A stretch of DNA of 41,583 bases from Azospirillum oleiclasticum (GCF_013423485.1 NZ_JABFFR010000063.1:1-41583); one strand, 5' to 3'; counted from the first letter of the stretch, positions 8,152 through 16,094 are shown. The notes: generated from the letters alone by a model not told the origin. A program made the numbers and translations.

Positions 8152-8663
8152 GGCCGTCCGTCCGGCGGTTCGTTGAGGGCCGTGCGCAGGGCGGCGTACG
8201 CCTCGTGGATCATGCGCCACACGACGGTGACGGACACCCCCAGCTCGCGCGCGATCTCGGTCTGGGTGCGACCGCCCAGCCGGTGCATCTCGAAGGCGAT
8301 GCGGGTGCGCTCCGGAAGTTTGGCTATGGCGGCGGCGGCACGGGCCAGCTCCTGCCGGTCGGCGGCCACCACCTCCGGCGTCGGGGTCGGGTCGGCAAGG
8401 GAGCCCAGCACCGCGTCGTCCTCCTCCGGCCGGGCCACGCGGCGGTGCCGGTGGTGATCCAGCGCCAGCCGCGCCGCCGTGGCGAACAGATAGGCCCCGG
8501 CGTCCTGCACCTCCCCCGCCGCCGGTGCGGCCCGCATCACGCGCAGGAAACTCTCCTGCATCAGGTCGGCCGCATCCTCCCGCGATGGCACCCGGCGGCA
8601 CAGGAACCGCATGAGCTCGTCACGGTAGCGGCGGAACAGGCTGTTGACGTCGAGCGATGCCAC
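8148..8663 (-). CDS. fecI: ECF sigma factor, FecI family
   Basis: This sigma factor of about 171 residues is predicted to direct transcription of the adjacent siderophore receptor. Region 2 is seen in LFRRYRDELMRFLCRRVPS and REDAADLMQESFLRV; region 4 in LPERTRIAFEMHRLGGRT and TEIARELGVSVTVVWRMIHE. The frame is open as far as 8783, but that extension would translate the tandem hairpin repeats and a Fur-like site, so an internal GTG is chosen. GTG 8663 has GGGGCGTGG just upstream; GTG 8672 is an alternative. The choice gives a length close to known FecI proteins. Its stop overlaps the fecR start by ATGA. Confidence 0.9.
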   Translation of the reverse strand: MASLDVNSLFRRYRDELMRFLCRRVPSREDAADLMQESFLRVMRAAPAAGEVQDAGAYLFATAARLALDHHRHRRVARPEEDDAVLGSLADPTPTPEVVAADRQELARAAAAIAKLPERTRIAFEMHRLGGRTQTEIARELGVSVTVVWRMIHEAYAALRTALNEPPDGRP

Positions 8664-8713
8664 CGGAACCACGCCCCATGGCTGTCCGTCGGTTGGGGAA
8701 TGGAAACCATAGC

Positions 8714-8733
8714 GCAGATGAGTTTCATTCGCA
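8714..8733 (-). promoter_or_regulatory. Candidate Fur box upstream of fecI
   Basis: On the plus strand GCAGATGAGTTTCATTCGCA forms an imperfect palindrome (GCGAATGA / TCATCTGC with three central bases, read on the minus strand). It resembles Fur boxes of the AATGA...TCATT type seen before iron-uptake sigma genes. It lies about 50 bases upstream of the proposed fecI start. Iron repression of fecI is an inference from this match and the gene function. Confidence 0.5.
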
Positions 8734-8829
8734 ACAGCGGTCAGCCCCGCGGGGCTGACCGGCGCAACAGCGGTCAGCCACACGGGGCTGACCGCCGCAA
8801 CAACGGTGGCAGCCCTGTGGGGCTGCCGG
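8731..8829. repeat. Three tandem 33-bp units, each forming a hairpin
   Basis: Units begin at 8731, 8764 and 8797 with GCAACAGCGG, GCAACAGCGG and GCAACAACGG, an exact 33-bp period. Each contains a stem-loop: 8738-8761 is a perfect 24-bp palindrome; 8771-8779 pairs with 8786-8794; 8808-8815 pairs with 8820-8827. The third stem differs in sequence from the first two but still pairs. The array starts six bases beyond the phaZ stop, so it may act as a multi-hairpin 3' end insulating fecI from phaZ transcription. Confidence 0.8.
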
Positions 8830-8834
8830 GCGGG

Positions 8835-10079
8835 TCACTCCGCCGACAGCATCAGGTTGCGGACGATGGGGTAGATGTGGTTCTCCCAGCGCCGGCCGCT
8901 GAACACGCCGTAATGGCCGACACCCACCTGCATGTGGTGGCGCTTCAGGTACGGTCGCAGGCCGGAGCAGAGATCCTGCGCGGCCGAGGTCTGGCCGAGC
9001 GCGCAGATGTCGTCGCGCTCGCCCTCCACGGTCAGCAGCGCGGTGCGGCGGATGGCGCGGGGATCGACGCGGCGGTCGCGCCAGGTCAGCTCCCCCTTCG
9101 CCAGCCGCGCCTCCTGGAACACCCAGCGCACGGTTTCCAGGTAGAACTCGGCCGGCAGGTCCAGCACCGCGAAATACTCGTCGTAGAAGTCGCGGATCGC
9201 CTGCGCCTGCTCCGTCTCGCCCTTGACCAGATGGTCGTAGAGGTCGCGGTGCGCCTTGTCATGGCGGGTGATGTTCATCGACATGAAGGCGATGAGCTGG
9301 ACGAAGCCGGGATAGACCCGCCGCCCGGCCCCGGCGTGGCGCCAGGGCACCCGCGCGATCAGCGTGCGCTCGAACCAGTCGATCGGCTTGGAGGTCGCCA
9401 GCTCGTTGACCTTGGTGGGGTTGATCCGGGTGTCCACCGGCCCGGCCATCAGCGTCATGCTGAGCGGCTGGGCGGGGTTGTCGTCCTCCGCCATCAGGGC
9501 GGCGGCGGCCAGCACCTGCACGCAGGGCTGGCACACCGCCAGCACATGCGCCCCCGGCCCCATCACCTCCAGGAAGCGGATGACGTGGGCGATGTAGTCG
9601 TCGAAGCCGAACCGGCCGGCGTCCAGCGGCACGTCGCGCGCGTTGTGCCAGTCGGTGACGTAGACGTCGTGGTCGGCCAGCAGCGTGCGGATGGTGCCGC
9701 GCAGCAGGGTGGCGAAATGGCCGGACAGCGGCGCCACCACCAGCACCCGCGGCTGGGCGAGGTCCACGTCCTTGCGGAATTGCAGCAGCGTGCCGAAGGG
9801 GGTGACGTGGATCGGCACCTCCGTCACCGCCGCCTCGCGGGTGCCGCAGGTGACACGGTCGATTCCATAGGAGGGGCGGTGGTGGGTCAGCCCGACTCGG
9901 GACACCAGCTCCAGCGCCGCCACCATGTGCCGCAGGGGGATGGAGACCGCACCGGACAGTGCCCGCGGCGGCAGCTCCGCCGCCCCGTTCCAGGGGCCGA
10001 GAGCCGCGCCCGCCAGCCGCGCCAGGGCGAGCACGGGCTGCAGAAGATCGAGCTTCGTCTGATAGGCATGGTACAGCAT
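8835..10079 (-). CDS. phaZ: Intracellular polyhydroxyalkanoate depolymerase
   Basis: This 414-residue enzyme mobilises stored polyhydroxybutyrate granules in the cytoplasm. The start is taken at ATG 10079 (MLYHAYQTKLDLLQPV), typical for the family; the frame opens further upstream but would run into the divergent gst promoter. The central alpha/beta-hydrolase part has DVYVTDWHNARDVP and the nucleophile region VLAVCQPCVQVLAA, where Cys replaces the usual Ser of a lipase box, as in Ralstonia-type intracellular depolymerases. The C-terminal part carries LLTVEGERDDICALGQT and the catalytic His region VGVGHYGVFSGRRW. There is no signal peptide, consistent with an internal location. It is transcribed alone, divergently from gst, and followed by the tandem hairpins. 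Confidence 0.93.
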   Translation of the reverse strand: MLYHAYQTKLDLLQPVLALARLAGAALGPWNGAAELPPRALSGAVSIPLRHMVAALELVSRVGLTHHRPSYGIDRVTCGTREAAVTEVPIHVTPFGTLLQFRKDVDLAQPRVLVVAPLSGHFATLLRGTIRTLLADHDVYVTDWHNARDVPLDAGRFGFDDYIAHVIRFLEVMGPGAHVLAVCQPCVQVLAAAALMAEDDNPAQPLSMTLMAGPVDTRINPTKVNELATSKPIDWFERTLIARVPWRHAGAGRRVYPGFVQLIAFMSMNITRHDKAHRDLYDHLVKGETEQAQAIRDFYDEYFAVLDLPAEFYLETVRWVFQEARLAKGELTWRDRRVDPRAIRRTALLTVEGERDDICALGQTSAAQDLCSGLRPYLKRHHMQVGVGHYGVFSGRRWENHIYPIVRNLMLSAE

Positions 10080-10194
10080 GCGCGCGCCTGCGGCCCCGTC
10101 GCTGTCGCGGATGTCCAAAAGGCTAATGCAAATTCTCCCGCACTGCGAGACAATACGCGGCAGAGGCCGGACACCGGGCGGGAGGAACGACACG

Positions 10195-10851
10195 ATGACG
10201 AAGGCTGTGCTGACCATCTCCAGCCGCAACTACTCGTCCTGGTCGCTGCGCGGCTGGCTGTTGTGCCGGATGGCCGGGCTGGCGTTCGAGGAGCGGGTGC
10301 TGCCCATCGACGACCCCTCGGCGCGGGCGGAGCTGCTGCTGCTCTCCCCCAGCACCCTGGTGCCCTGCCTGGAGCATGACGGCGCCCATGTCTGGGACAC
10401 GCTGTCGATTGCCGAATATCTGGCCGAACTGGCGCCCGAGGCCGCCATGCTGCCGGCCGAGCGCATCGCGCGGGCGCACTGCCGCTCGGTCAGCGGCGAG
10501 ATGCATTCCGGATTCTACAACCTCCGCTCCGCGCTGCCGATGAATCTGCGGGCCCATTACAAGGGCTTCAAGATCTGGACCGGCGCCCAGCCGGACATCG
10601 CGCGGGTGCAGGCCATCTGGCGCGAGTGCCTGGAGCGCTACCGCGGCCCCTTCCTGTTCGGGGCCGCGCCCTCGATGGCCGACGCCATGTTCGCGCCGGT
10701 GTGCACGCGCTTCCTGACCTACGACGTGCCGCAGGACGCGCTCTGCGCGTCCTACTGCGCCACCATCATGGAGTGGGCGCCGATGGCGGAATGGGTGGAG
10801 GCGGCCAAAGACGAGCCGCACGAGCTGGACGAGCTCGACGCCGAGTTCTGA
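10195..10851 (+). CDS. Glutathione S-transferase family protein
   Basis: This 218-residue cytoplasmic protein has a thioredoxin-like N-terminal domain. SRNYSSWSLRGWLL at residues 8-21 has the form of a Ser-type glutathione-activating site, and LSPSTLVPCLEHDG contains the cis-Pro loop. DTLSIAEYLAEL supplies the conserved Glu/Ser-type GSH contacts. The remainder is the all-helical C-terminal domain (SMADAMFAPVCTRF). The ATG at 10195 is preceded by GGAGGA eight bases upstream. The gene is divergent from phaZ over a 115-bp gap that must hold both promoters. Substrate is unknown; conjugation or isomerisation of electrophiles is the general family role. Confidence 0.9.
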   Translation: MTKAVLTISSRNYSSWSLRGWLLCRMAGLAFEERVLPIDDPSARAELLLLSPSTLVPCLEHDGAHVWDTLSIAEYLAELAPEAAMLPAERIARAHCRSVSGEMHSGFYNLRSALPMNLRAHYKGFKIWTGAQPDIARVQAIWRECLERYRGPFLFGAAPSMADAMFAPVCTRFLTYDVPQDALCASYCATIMEWAPMAEWVEAAKDEPHELDELDAEF

Positions 10852-10874
10852 ACATCCGCCGAGGACACCCGCGC

Positions 10875-10895
10875 GCCGCGCCACTTTGGCGCGGC
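10875..10895 (+). terminator. Hairpin terminator after gst
   Basis: An 8-bp GC-rich stem (10875-10882 with 10888-10895) with a 5-base loop lies 23 bases after the gst stop. No U-tract follows, so strength is uncertain. Confidence 0.55.
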
Positions 10896-10937
10896 CGAAC
10901 CTGCGGGCTGCGCAAGCCGCTTGAATCCGCCGCTGAT

Positions 10938-10947
10938 ATATTAATAT
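10938..10947. promoter_or_regulatory. AT palindrome in the gntR-family upstream region
   Basis: The 10-bp palindrome ATATTAATAT stands out in very GC-rich DNA, 57 bases before the start of the GntR-type gene. It could be part of a -10 element or an operator for autoregulation; this is inferred from position and composition only. Confidence 0.35.
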
Positions 10948-11004
10948 TCTTATGCCAGTGGGCGACGGCGGCCGGCCGGGCCCGCAACGAGGAGTTTCGC
11001 GGCC

Positions 11005-11757
11005 ATGACGGCCAGCACCGAGAACGGCGTCGCCCGGTCGCGTCCGGTCAGGCCGGCGGCGCCGACCCCCCGCGCCCCGCAGCGCGGCGCCACCGCCGCG
11101 GCGGCCATCCACCGCGAGCTGCGCGGTCAGATCGTGTCGCTCGCCCGCAAGCCGGGCGAGCCGATCAGCGAGAAGCAGATCGCCCAGGCCTACGGCGTCA
11201 GCCGCACGCCGGTGCGCGAGGCGGTGCTGAAGCTGGCCGACGAGGGGCTGATCGAGGTGTTCCCGCAGTCCGGCACCTTCGTGGCGCGCATCCCGCTCGA
11301 CGCCCTGCCGGAGGCGACGGAGATCCGCAAGGCGCTGGAGCGGACCACCGTCCGCCTCGCGGCAAGCAACGCCAGCCGCAGCCAGATCGCCCGCCTGCGC
11401 GCCTGCGTGGAGCGCCAGCACGAGCTGAGCGCTGCCCGCGACGAGGAGGGCTTCCACCAGGCCGACGAGGATTTCCACGCGCTGATCGCCGAGGCCGCCG
11501 GCTATCCCGGATTCTGGACCATCACCCAGCAGGTGAAGGTGCAGGTCGACCGCTGCCGCCGCCTCACCCTGCCCGTTCCCGGCCACATCGGGAAGGTGAT
11601 CGGCGAGCACGAGGCGATCCTCGAGTCGATCGCCGCCCACGACGAGGCGAGCGCCGTCGCGGCGCTGGAGGCGCATCTGGAGGGGCTGCGCGTCACCATC
11701 CACGACCTGCGCCACGCCGCCCCGCAATTCTTCACCGGGGCCGCGGGACCCGACTGA
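11005..11757 (+). CDS. GntR family transcriptional regulator, FadR/FCD type
   Basis: This 250-residue DNA-binding regulator has a winged helix-turn-helix at about residues 33-98 (EKQIAQAYGVSRTPVREAVL, then LADEGLIEVFPQSGTFVARI) and an all-helical FCD ligand domain at about 105-235. The FCD metal/ligand site is suggested by DEDFHALI, the His of GEHEAIL and the His of EAHLEGL. An Ala/Pro/Arg-rich tail of about 35 residues precedes the DNA-binding part. GAGGAG lies upstream of the ATG. Such regulators usually sense organic acids. No adjacent catabolic operon identifies the effector; neighbours are gst upstream and a CheY-like gene downstream. An AT palindrome upstream may be its operator. Confidence 0.9.
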   Translation: MTASTENGVARSRPVRPAAPTPRAPQRGATAAAAIHRELRGQIVSLARKPGEPISEKQIAQAYGVSRTPVREAVLKLADEGLIEVFPQSGTFVARIPLDALPEATEIRKALERTTVRLAASNASRSQIARLRACVERQHELSAARDEEGFHQADEDFHALIAEAAGYPGFWTITQQVKVQVDRCRRLTLPVPGHIGKVIGEHEAILESIAAHDEASAVAALEAHLEGLRVTIHDLRHAAPQFFTGAAGPD

Positions 11758-11899
11758 CGGCGGCCCGCCGTCCCTGCCGCCCGCGCTCAAGACATCGGAT
11801 GGTTTCGCCGTAGACGAAGCTTCGCATTTTTTTAATATTTCCCTCTGTTTGTTTGAAGCCTGCCGGCCGGGGAAACGGCCAGCAAACGGGGGGCATGGG
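11758..11899 (+). promoter_or_regulatory. AT-rich leader before the chemosensory cluster
   Basis: This gap contains a weak stem (GTTTCG with CGAAGC) followed by a seven-T tract near 11827, which could end the GntR-family transcript. The AT-rich stretch to about 11855 is a likely promoter region for the CheY-like gene. No precise promoter boxes can be assigned. Confidence 0.4.
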
Positions 11900-12289
11900 A
11901 TGCCGCGCGCCGAGCTCGTGAAGGTCATTTGCGTGGACGATCAGGAGAGCATGCTGCGCCTGCATCGTTACGCGTTCGCACAGATCGGCATCCGGGACGT
12001 GACCGAATGCACCTCCGCGGTGGCGGCGGTCGACGCGGTGCTGTCCAAGGAGTTCGACCTGATGACGCTGGACTGGAACATGCCGGGCACCGACGGCCTG
12101 ACCCTGTTCAAGATGCTGCGCGGCAATCCCAAGACCGCGAAGCTGCCGATCATCATGGTCACCGGCAACGCCGAGGAGCATTCCGTCAAGACGGCGATCG
12201 CCGCCGGCGTGCGGCTGTTCCTGCGCAAGCCGGTCGCCGTCAAGGATCTGAAGGTCCGGGTCGAGGCGGCCATCGGGAAGCTGACCTGA
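11900..12289 (+). CDS. Single-domain response regulator, CheY-like
   Basis: This 129-residue stand-alone receiver has the acidic pair in CVDDQE (Asp13/Asp14), phosphoacceptor Asp58 in LMTLDWNMPG, Thr88 in IIMVTGN and Lys110 in LRKPV, so all residues for phosphorylation are present. The start at ATG 11900 is preceded by a run of G residues; a longer upstream extension is not supported by the family. It is the first gene of the chemosensory cluster and is separated from the first MCP gene by 34 bases, so it is probably co-transcribed. It is a likely output or phosphate-sink protein for the CheA in this cluster. Motor binding cannot be judged from sequence. Confidence 0.92.
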   Translation: MPRAELVKVICVDDQESMLRLHRYAFAQIGIRDVTECTSAVAAVDAVLSKEFDLMTLDWNMPGTDGLTLFKMLRGNPKTAKLPIIMVTGNAEEHSVKTAIAAGVRLFLRKPVAVKDLKVRVEAAIGKLT

Positions 12290-12323
12290 TGGCCCGCCGG
12301 GCGAGCGAGGGGGTGCTGCGGCG

Positions 12324-13910
12324 ATGAGGATGGGCCTGTCGGTGCCGATCGTCGGCAAGGTGCTGCTGATCCTGGCCATCCTGGCCGTCGCGGTGTTCGC
12401 CGGGATGACCCGCATCACCGCCATCCAGGAACAGACGGAGGCCGCCGTCTCCGACATCGTCGATCGCGACGCCGCCGGCATCGTCTGGCTGGCGCGCGCC
12501 CACGCCACGGCGATGAACACCGCCCGGCTGACCTTCGAGGCGCTGGGCGAGCCGAGCGGATTCCGCGCCCGCCAGATCGCCGGCCGGGTGAAGGAGGAGA
12601 CGGTCGCCTTCGCCGTGCGCATGAGCGAGGCCGAACGCAGCCTGCCCGGCATGCCGGCCGAGCTGAACAACGCGCGCGACGCCTTCGGCCGGCTCGGGCA
12701 GCGGATCGACGCGGTGCTGGCCCAGCGCTTCGCCCAGCCCGACGGGGTTCCCGGCGAGGAGCTGCGCACCCTGGCCCGCGCCGTGACCGCGGGGGTTGAG
12801 GAGTTCGACGGCCTGATGGCCGGTCTGATCGAGAAAGCGCAGGCCCACGCCCGCGACAAGGCCCGCGCATCGGCCGACGGCGCCCGTACGGACGCCGCCC
12901 TGGTGGTGCGGCTGGTGGCGCTGGCGTTGGCCTTGCTGTTCCTGTTCGCCTTCCTGCTGCTGCGCCTCACCGTGGTGCGCCCGCTGCACCGGCTGATCGG
13001 CACCGCCAAGGATCTGCTCGGCGGGCGGCTGGACAGCCCCATCCTCGGGCTCGACCGCCGCGACGAGGTGGGCGAGATCGCCCGCGCCGTGCGGTTGCTG
13101 AAGGAGACGCTGGCCGCCTCCGACGCGCTGGCCCAGCGCACCAGCGCCGCCGCCCAGCAGATGGCGGCGGCGACCGCCCAGGCCGCGGTCGCGGTCGAGC
13201 AGGTGTCGGACGGATCGCAGCGCCAGATGCAGTCGGTGGAATCGATCACCGGCTCGGTGTCGCGGACCACGTCCATCATCGGCACCATCGCCTCGGTCAG
13301 CCTGTCGGCCAAGGACCGCTCGCGCGCCGCGGCCACCCAGCTCGCCGACGGCATGACCCAGATCGGCGCCATGACCGCGGCGGTGCGCGAGATCGCGGTG
13401 ACCAGCGCCCGCATCAACAGCATCACCCAGAGCATCGGCGACCTCGCCACCCGCTCCAACATCCTGTCGCTGAACGCCGCCATCGAGGCGGCGCGCGCCG
13501 GGGAGCACGGCCGCGGCTTCTCCGTGGTGGCGGAGGAGGTGGGCAACCTGGCCCAGCAGACCGCCGACCTCGCCCGCGAGATCGCGCTGCTGGCCGCCGA
13601 CAGCGCCGAGCGCATCCAGAAGGGTGTGAGCATCGCCACCGACGTGAGCGGGGTGATGAACAGCGTCACGACCGCCATCGCCGAGACCGACAGCCTGTCG
13701 GAGGACATCGCCCAGTCGATGGAGGAGCAGGGTGCGGTGCTGCGCCAGATCGAGCTGAGCCTGCAACGCCTGACCGAGATCTCCAACGCCAACGCCACCG
13801 CCGGGGAGCAGATCGCGGCGACCATGGTGGAGCTGACGCGGCTGGCCGACGGGACCCGCCGCTCGGCCGAATCGGTGCGGCGGACCGCTCCGGAGCCGGA
13901 CGCCGCATGA
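12324..13910 (+). CDS. Methyl-accepting chemotaxis protein
   Basis: This 528-residue inner-membrane chemoreceptor has a first membrane helix at about 8-28, a periplasmic sensor region of roughly 160 residues with no recognised ligand-binding family, a second membrane helix at about 191-213 and a HAMP linker (RPLHRLIGTAKDLLGGRLD, then RRDEVGEIARAV). The cytoplasmic coiled coil contains the canonical hairpin tip (IEAARAGEHGRGFSVVAEEV) that binds CheA and CheW. The start has GAGGGGG upstream; ATG 12330 is an alternative. Its stop overlaps the next gene by ATGA, so sensor and receiver are translated in step. The C terminus has no NWETF-like pentapeptide for tethering CheR. Confidence 0.93.
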   Translation: MRMGLSVPIVGKVLLILAILAVAVFAGMTRITAIQEQTEAAVSDIVDRDAAGIVWLARAHATAMNTARLTFEALGEPSGFRARQIAGRVKEETVAFAVRMSEAERSLPGMPAELNNARDAFGRLGQRIDAVLAQRFAQPDGVPGEELRTLARAVTAGVEEFDGLMAGLIEKAQAHARDKARASADGARTDAALVVRLVALALALLFLFAFLLLRLTVVRPLHRLIGTAKDLLGGRLDSPILGLDRRDEVGEIARAVRLLKETLAASDALAQRTSAAAQQMAAATAQAAVAVEQVSDGSQRQMQSVESITGSVSRTTSIIGTIASVSLSAKDRSRAAATQLADGMTQIGAMTAAVREIAVTSARINSITQSIGDLATRSNILSLNAAIEAARAGEHGRGFSVVAEEVGNLAQQTADLAREIALLAADSAERIQKGVSIATDVSGVMNSVTTAIAETDSLSEDIAQSMEEQGAVLRQIELSLQRLTEISNANATAGEQIAATMVELTRLADGTRRSAESVRRTAPEPDAA

Positions 13911-14401
13911 CCGCGGAGCCGGCCCCCGGCGTGCTGGCCCCCGGCGTGCTGGCCCCCGGCGTGCTGGCCCCCGGCGTGCTGGCCCCCGGCGTGCTGGTCG
14001 TGGACGATTCGTCCATGATGCGGACGCTGCTGTCACGGCTGGTGGAAGGCGGCGGCTGGCGGCTGGCGGGCACGGCGGCCAACGGGCGCGAGGCGATCGA
14101 ACGGGCCACCGCCCTGCAACCCGCACTCTGTCTGCTCGACCTGGAGATGCCGGTCATGGGTGGGCTGGACGCCCTGCCGGCGATCCGCGCCGTCAGCCCG
14201 GCCGCCGTGGTGGTAGTCTCCTCCGTCGCCGGTGCCGGCTCGCCGGAGCGGCTGGCCTGCCTGATGGCGGGGGCCGCCGCGGTGGTGTCCAAGCCGTCGG
14301 GTGCGGTCAGCGCCGACCTGATGGAGCGCAGCGGCCGGGCGATCCTCGACGCCATGCGGGCGGCCCTCGGCGATCCTTCGGCCGGCACGGAGGCGCCATG
14401 A
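13907..14401 (+). CDS. Stand-alone CheB-type receiver with tandem-repeat N terminus
   Basis: This 164-residue single-domain response regulator has Asp33/Asp34 in VLVVDDSSMM, phosphoacceptor Asp78 in LCLLDLEMPVMGG, the Ser pair in VVVVSSVAG and Lys129 in VVSKPSG. The KPSGAVSADL end and the LMAGAAAVVSKPSG helix are typical of the receiver and linker of CheB, but the methylesterase domain is absent; a complete CheB lies downstream. Residues 6-30 are five copies of APGVL encoded by a perfect 15-bp tandem repeat, the last of which leads into the first receiver strand. It overlaps both the upstream MCP and the downstream cheR by ATGA. It may be a phosphate sink or an output regulator. Confidence 0.88.
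   Translation: MTAEPAPGVLAPGVLAPGVLAPGVLAPGVLVVDDSSMMRTLLSRLVEGGGWRLAGTAANGREAIERATALQPALCLLDLEMPVMGGLDALPAIRAVSPAAVVVVSSVAGAGSPERLACLMAGAAAVVSKPSGAVSADLMERSGRAILDAMRAALGDPSAGTEAP
13921..13995 (+). repeat. Five perfect copies of a 15-bp in-frame tandem repeat
   Basis: The unit GGCCCCCGGCGTGCT is repeated five times without a mismatch and encodes APGVL repeats at the N terminus of the CheB-type receiver. Because the unit is a multiple of three, changes in copy number by slippage would keep the frame. Confidence 0.95.
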
Positions 14402-15213
14402 CCGGCCTCGGCGGACCAGGACCTACGGGGGAGCCGGCCGGCGGGCTGGCGCGGGAGATCTGCCGGCGCATCGGCGCCAACCCGGCGGGTCCGGTGGCGG
14501 CTCGGCTGACCGCGGCCTGCGCCGCGCTGGCCGCCACCACGGTGCCGGACTCCGGGGCGGCGCGGGACGATCTCGTCGCCCGGCTGATCGACGGCGCCAC
14601 CAACCGCGAGACCTATTTCTTCCGCGACCGCCGCCAGCTCGCGGCTCTCGCCGCCCTGCTGGCCGGTTCCGCGACGCCGCTCACCCTGTGGTCGGCCGGC
14701 TGCGCCACGGGGGAGGAGCCCTATTCCCTGGCCATCCTGATGCTGGAGGCCGGGCTGACCGGCATGGTCGTCGGCACCGACGTGTCGCGCGCCGCCCTGG
14801 CGCAGGCGCGGAACGCCCGCTACCGCACCGGCCCGATGTCCCCCTGCCGGGAGGTCACCGAGCAGGACGTCGCCTTTCTGCCCCCTGCCCCCGGCGGCGA
14901 GCGCACGGTCGCCGCGACGGTGCGCGCCATGGTCCGGCTGGCCGAGCACAACATCCTGACCGGCCCGCCCGCCCCCGCCCTGTTCGACGCGGTGGTCTGC
15001 CGCAACGTGCTGGTGCATATGGACGGCGCCTCGCGCACCGCGGCGCTGTCGGTGCTCGCCGCGGCGCTGCGGCCGGGCGGCGCGCTGCTGCTCGGGCCGG
15101 GCGATGTGGCGCCGCCGGCCGACCCGGCCGACCACGGCCTGCGCCCGCTGTTCCGCAACGGCGCCGCCCTGCACATCAAGGCCGACCTGCGCATCAAGGG
15201 AGGGGTGCGATGA
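14398..15213 (+). CDS. cheR: Chemotaxis protein methyltransferase CheR
   Basis: This 271-residue enzyme methylates receptor glutamates from S-adenosylmethionine. Seen motifs are TNRETYFFRDRRQL (about 68-81), the SAM-binding LWSAGCATGEEPYSLAI (98-114), VVGTDVSRAALAQAR, and FDAVVCRNVLVHM near the catalytic centre. The N-terminal helical domain of about 60 residues is short, and there is no TPR extension. It is coupled to the receiver gene upstream and to the double-CheW gene downstream by ATGA overlaps. With CheB it gives this cluster its own adaptation system. Confidence 0.94.
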   Translation: MTGLGGPGPTGEPAGGLAREICRRIGANPAGPVAARLTAACAALAATTVPDSGAARDDLVARLIDGATNRETYFFRDRRQLAALAALLAGSATPLTLWSAGCATGEEPYSLAILMLEAGLTGMVVGTDVSRAALAQARNARYRTGPMSPCREVTEQDVAFLPPAPGGERTVAATVRAMVRLAEHNILTGPPAPALFDAVVCRNVLVHMDGASRTAALSVLAAALRPGGALLLGPGDVAPPADPADHGLRPLFRNGAALHIKADLRIKGGVR

Positions 15214-16094
15214 GCGACGCCCCTCTTCCCTCCGTGCTCGCCTTCGAGCGCGGCGGCGTCAGCGTCTGCTGCCCGGTCGCCGACGTGGCGGAGATTGTCG
15301 AGGAGCCGGTGCTGGGCGATCCCGGCTACCCGGTGCCGCTGCTCGCGAGCACGCTGCTGCACCGTGGCCTGCTGATCCCCGTGGTCGATCCGGTCTGCGT
15401 CTTCGACCGGCCGGCGTCGCCGCAGGGCGACGTCGTCCTGATCGCCGGCCCCGGCGGGACGGTGGGGCTGCTCAGCGACCGCGTGCTCGGCTTCCGCACC
15501 CCGTCCACGGTGGCTCCGGCCCCCTGGGTCCCGGCCGGGCGCATCTGCCGCCGGGTGGCGGTGATCGACGGCGTCGGCCAGGCCTTCCTGTTCGGTGCCG
15601 ACGGGCTGGCCGACGTGCCGGCCGTCGCCGCCCCGCCGCCGGCGACCGTGGACGCGACGGACGCCGCGGCCGGCGGCGGGGTCATGCACATCGTCTTCAC
15701 CATCGACGGGCGCGACTACGCCGCCGCCTACCCCGAGGTCGGGCGCATCCTGCACCGCCAGCGCGTGTTCCGCCTGCCGGGTGCTGTGCCGCCGGTGCGC
15801 CACGCGGTGGAGATGATCGGCGCGGTGGTGCCGGCCTTCGACCTGTCCGGCGCGGACGGGATGCCGGAGCGCGGCGACTTCGTCGTGCTCGTCTCCCCGG
15901 TCGGGCCGCTGGCGCTGCGCGTTGATGGGATCGGCCGGCCGTTGCCCCTGACCCCCGACGCTGGCGACCCCGCCTGGTTCGCGTCGCGCGGGGTGGCGGC
16001 GGTGGCCCGCGTGGACGAGCGCCCCTACGCCGTGGTCACCGGGGAGGCGCTGCTGCGCGACCTGATCGGCCAACCGGGGAGCGGCGGCCGATGA
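15210..16094 (+). CDS. cheW: Double CheW-domain coupling protein
   Basis: This 294-residue protein contains two CheW-like domains in tandem: about 8-135 (SVLAFERGGVSVCCPVADV, LLHRGLLIPVVDP, VGLLSDRVLG) and about 160-288 (HIVFTIDGRDYAAAYPEV, LALRVDGIG). An Ala/Pro linker joins them. It is the only separate coupling protein in the cluster, so it probably bridges the receptors and CheA, possibly contacting two partners at once. The first domain has the typical strand pattern but weak conservation of receptor-contact residues. It is translationally coupled to cheR and cheB by ATGA overlaps. Confidence 0.85.
   Translation: MSDAPLPSVLAFERGGVSVCCPVADVAEIVEEPVLGDPGYPVPLLASTLLHRGLLIPVVDPVCVFDRPASPQGDVVLIAGPGGTVGLLSDRVLGFRTPSTVAPAPWVPAGRICRRVAVIDGVGQAFLFGADGLADVPAVAAPPPATVDATDAAAGGGVMHIVFTIDGRDYAAAYPEVGRILHRQRVFRLPGAVPPVRHAVEMIGAVVPAFDLSGADGMPERGDFVVLVSPVGPLALRVDGIGRPLPLTPDAGDPAWFASRGVAAVARVDERPYAVVTGEALLRDLIGQPGSGGR

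Noticed and set aside
8664..8783. An N-terminal extension of FecI up to ATG 8783
   Set aside because: It would translate the hairpin repeats and the Fur-like site, has no counterpart in FecI proteins, and internal GTG starts give the normal length.
8731..8829. CRISPR-like array
   Set aside because: Units are directly adjacent with a 33-bp period and no unique spacers, and no cas genes are present.
10080..10229. Longer PhaZ starting at 10229
   Set aside because: The extension would overlap the divergent gst start and its ribosome-binding site, and known PhaZ proteins start with the MLY-like sequence at 10079.
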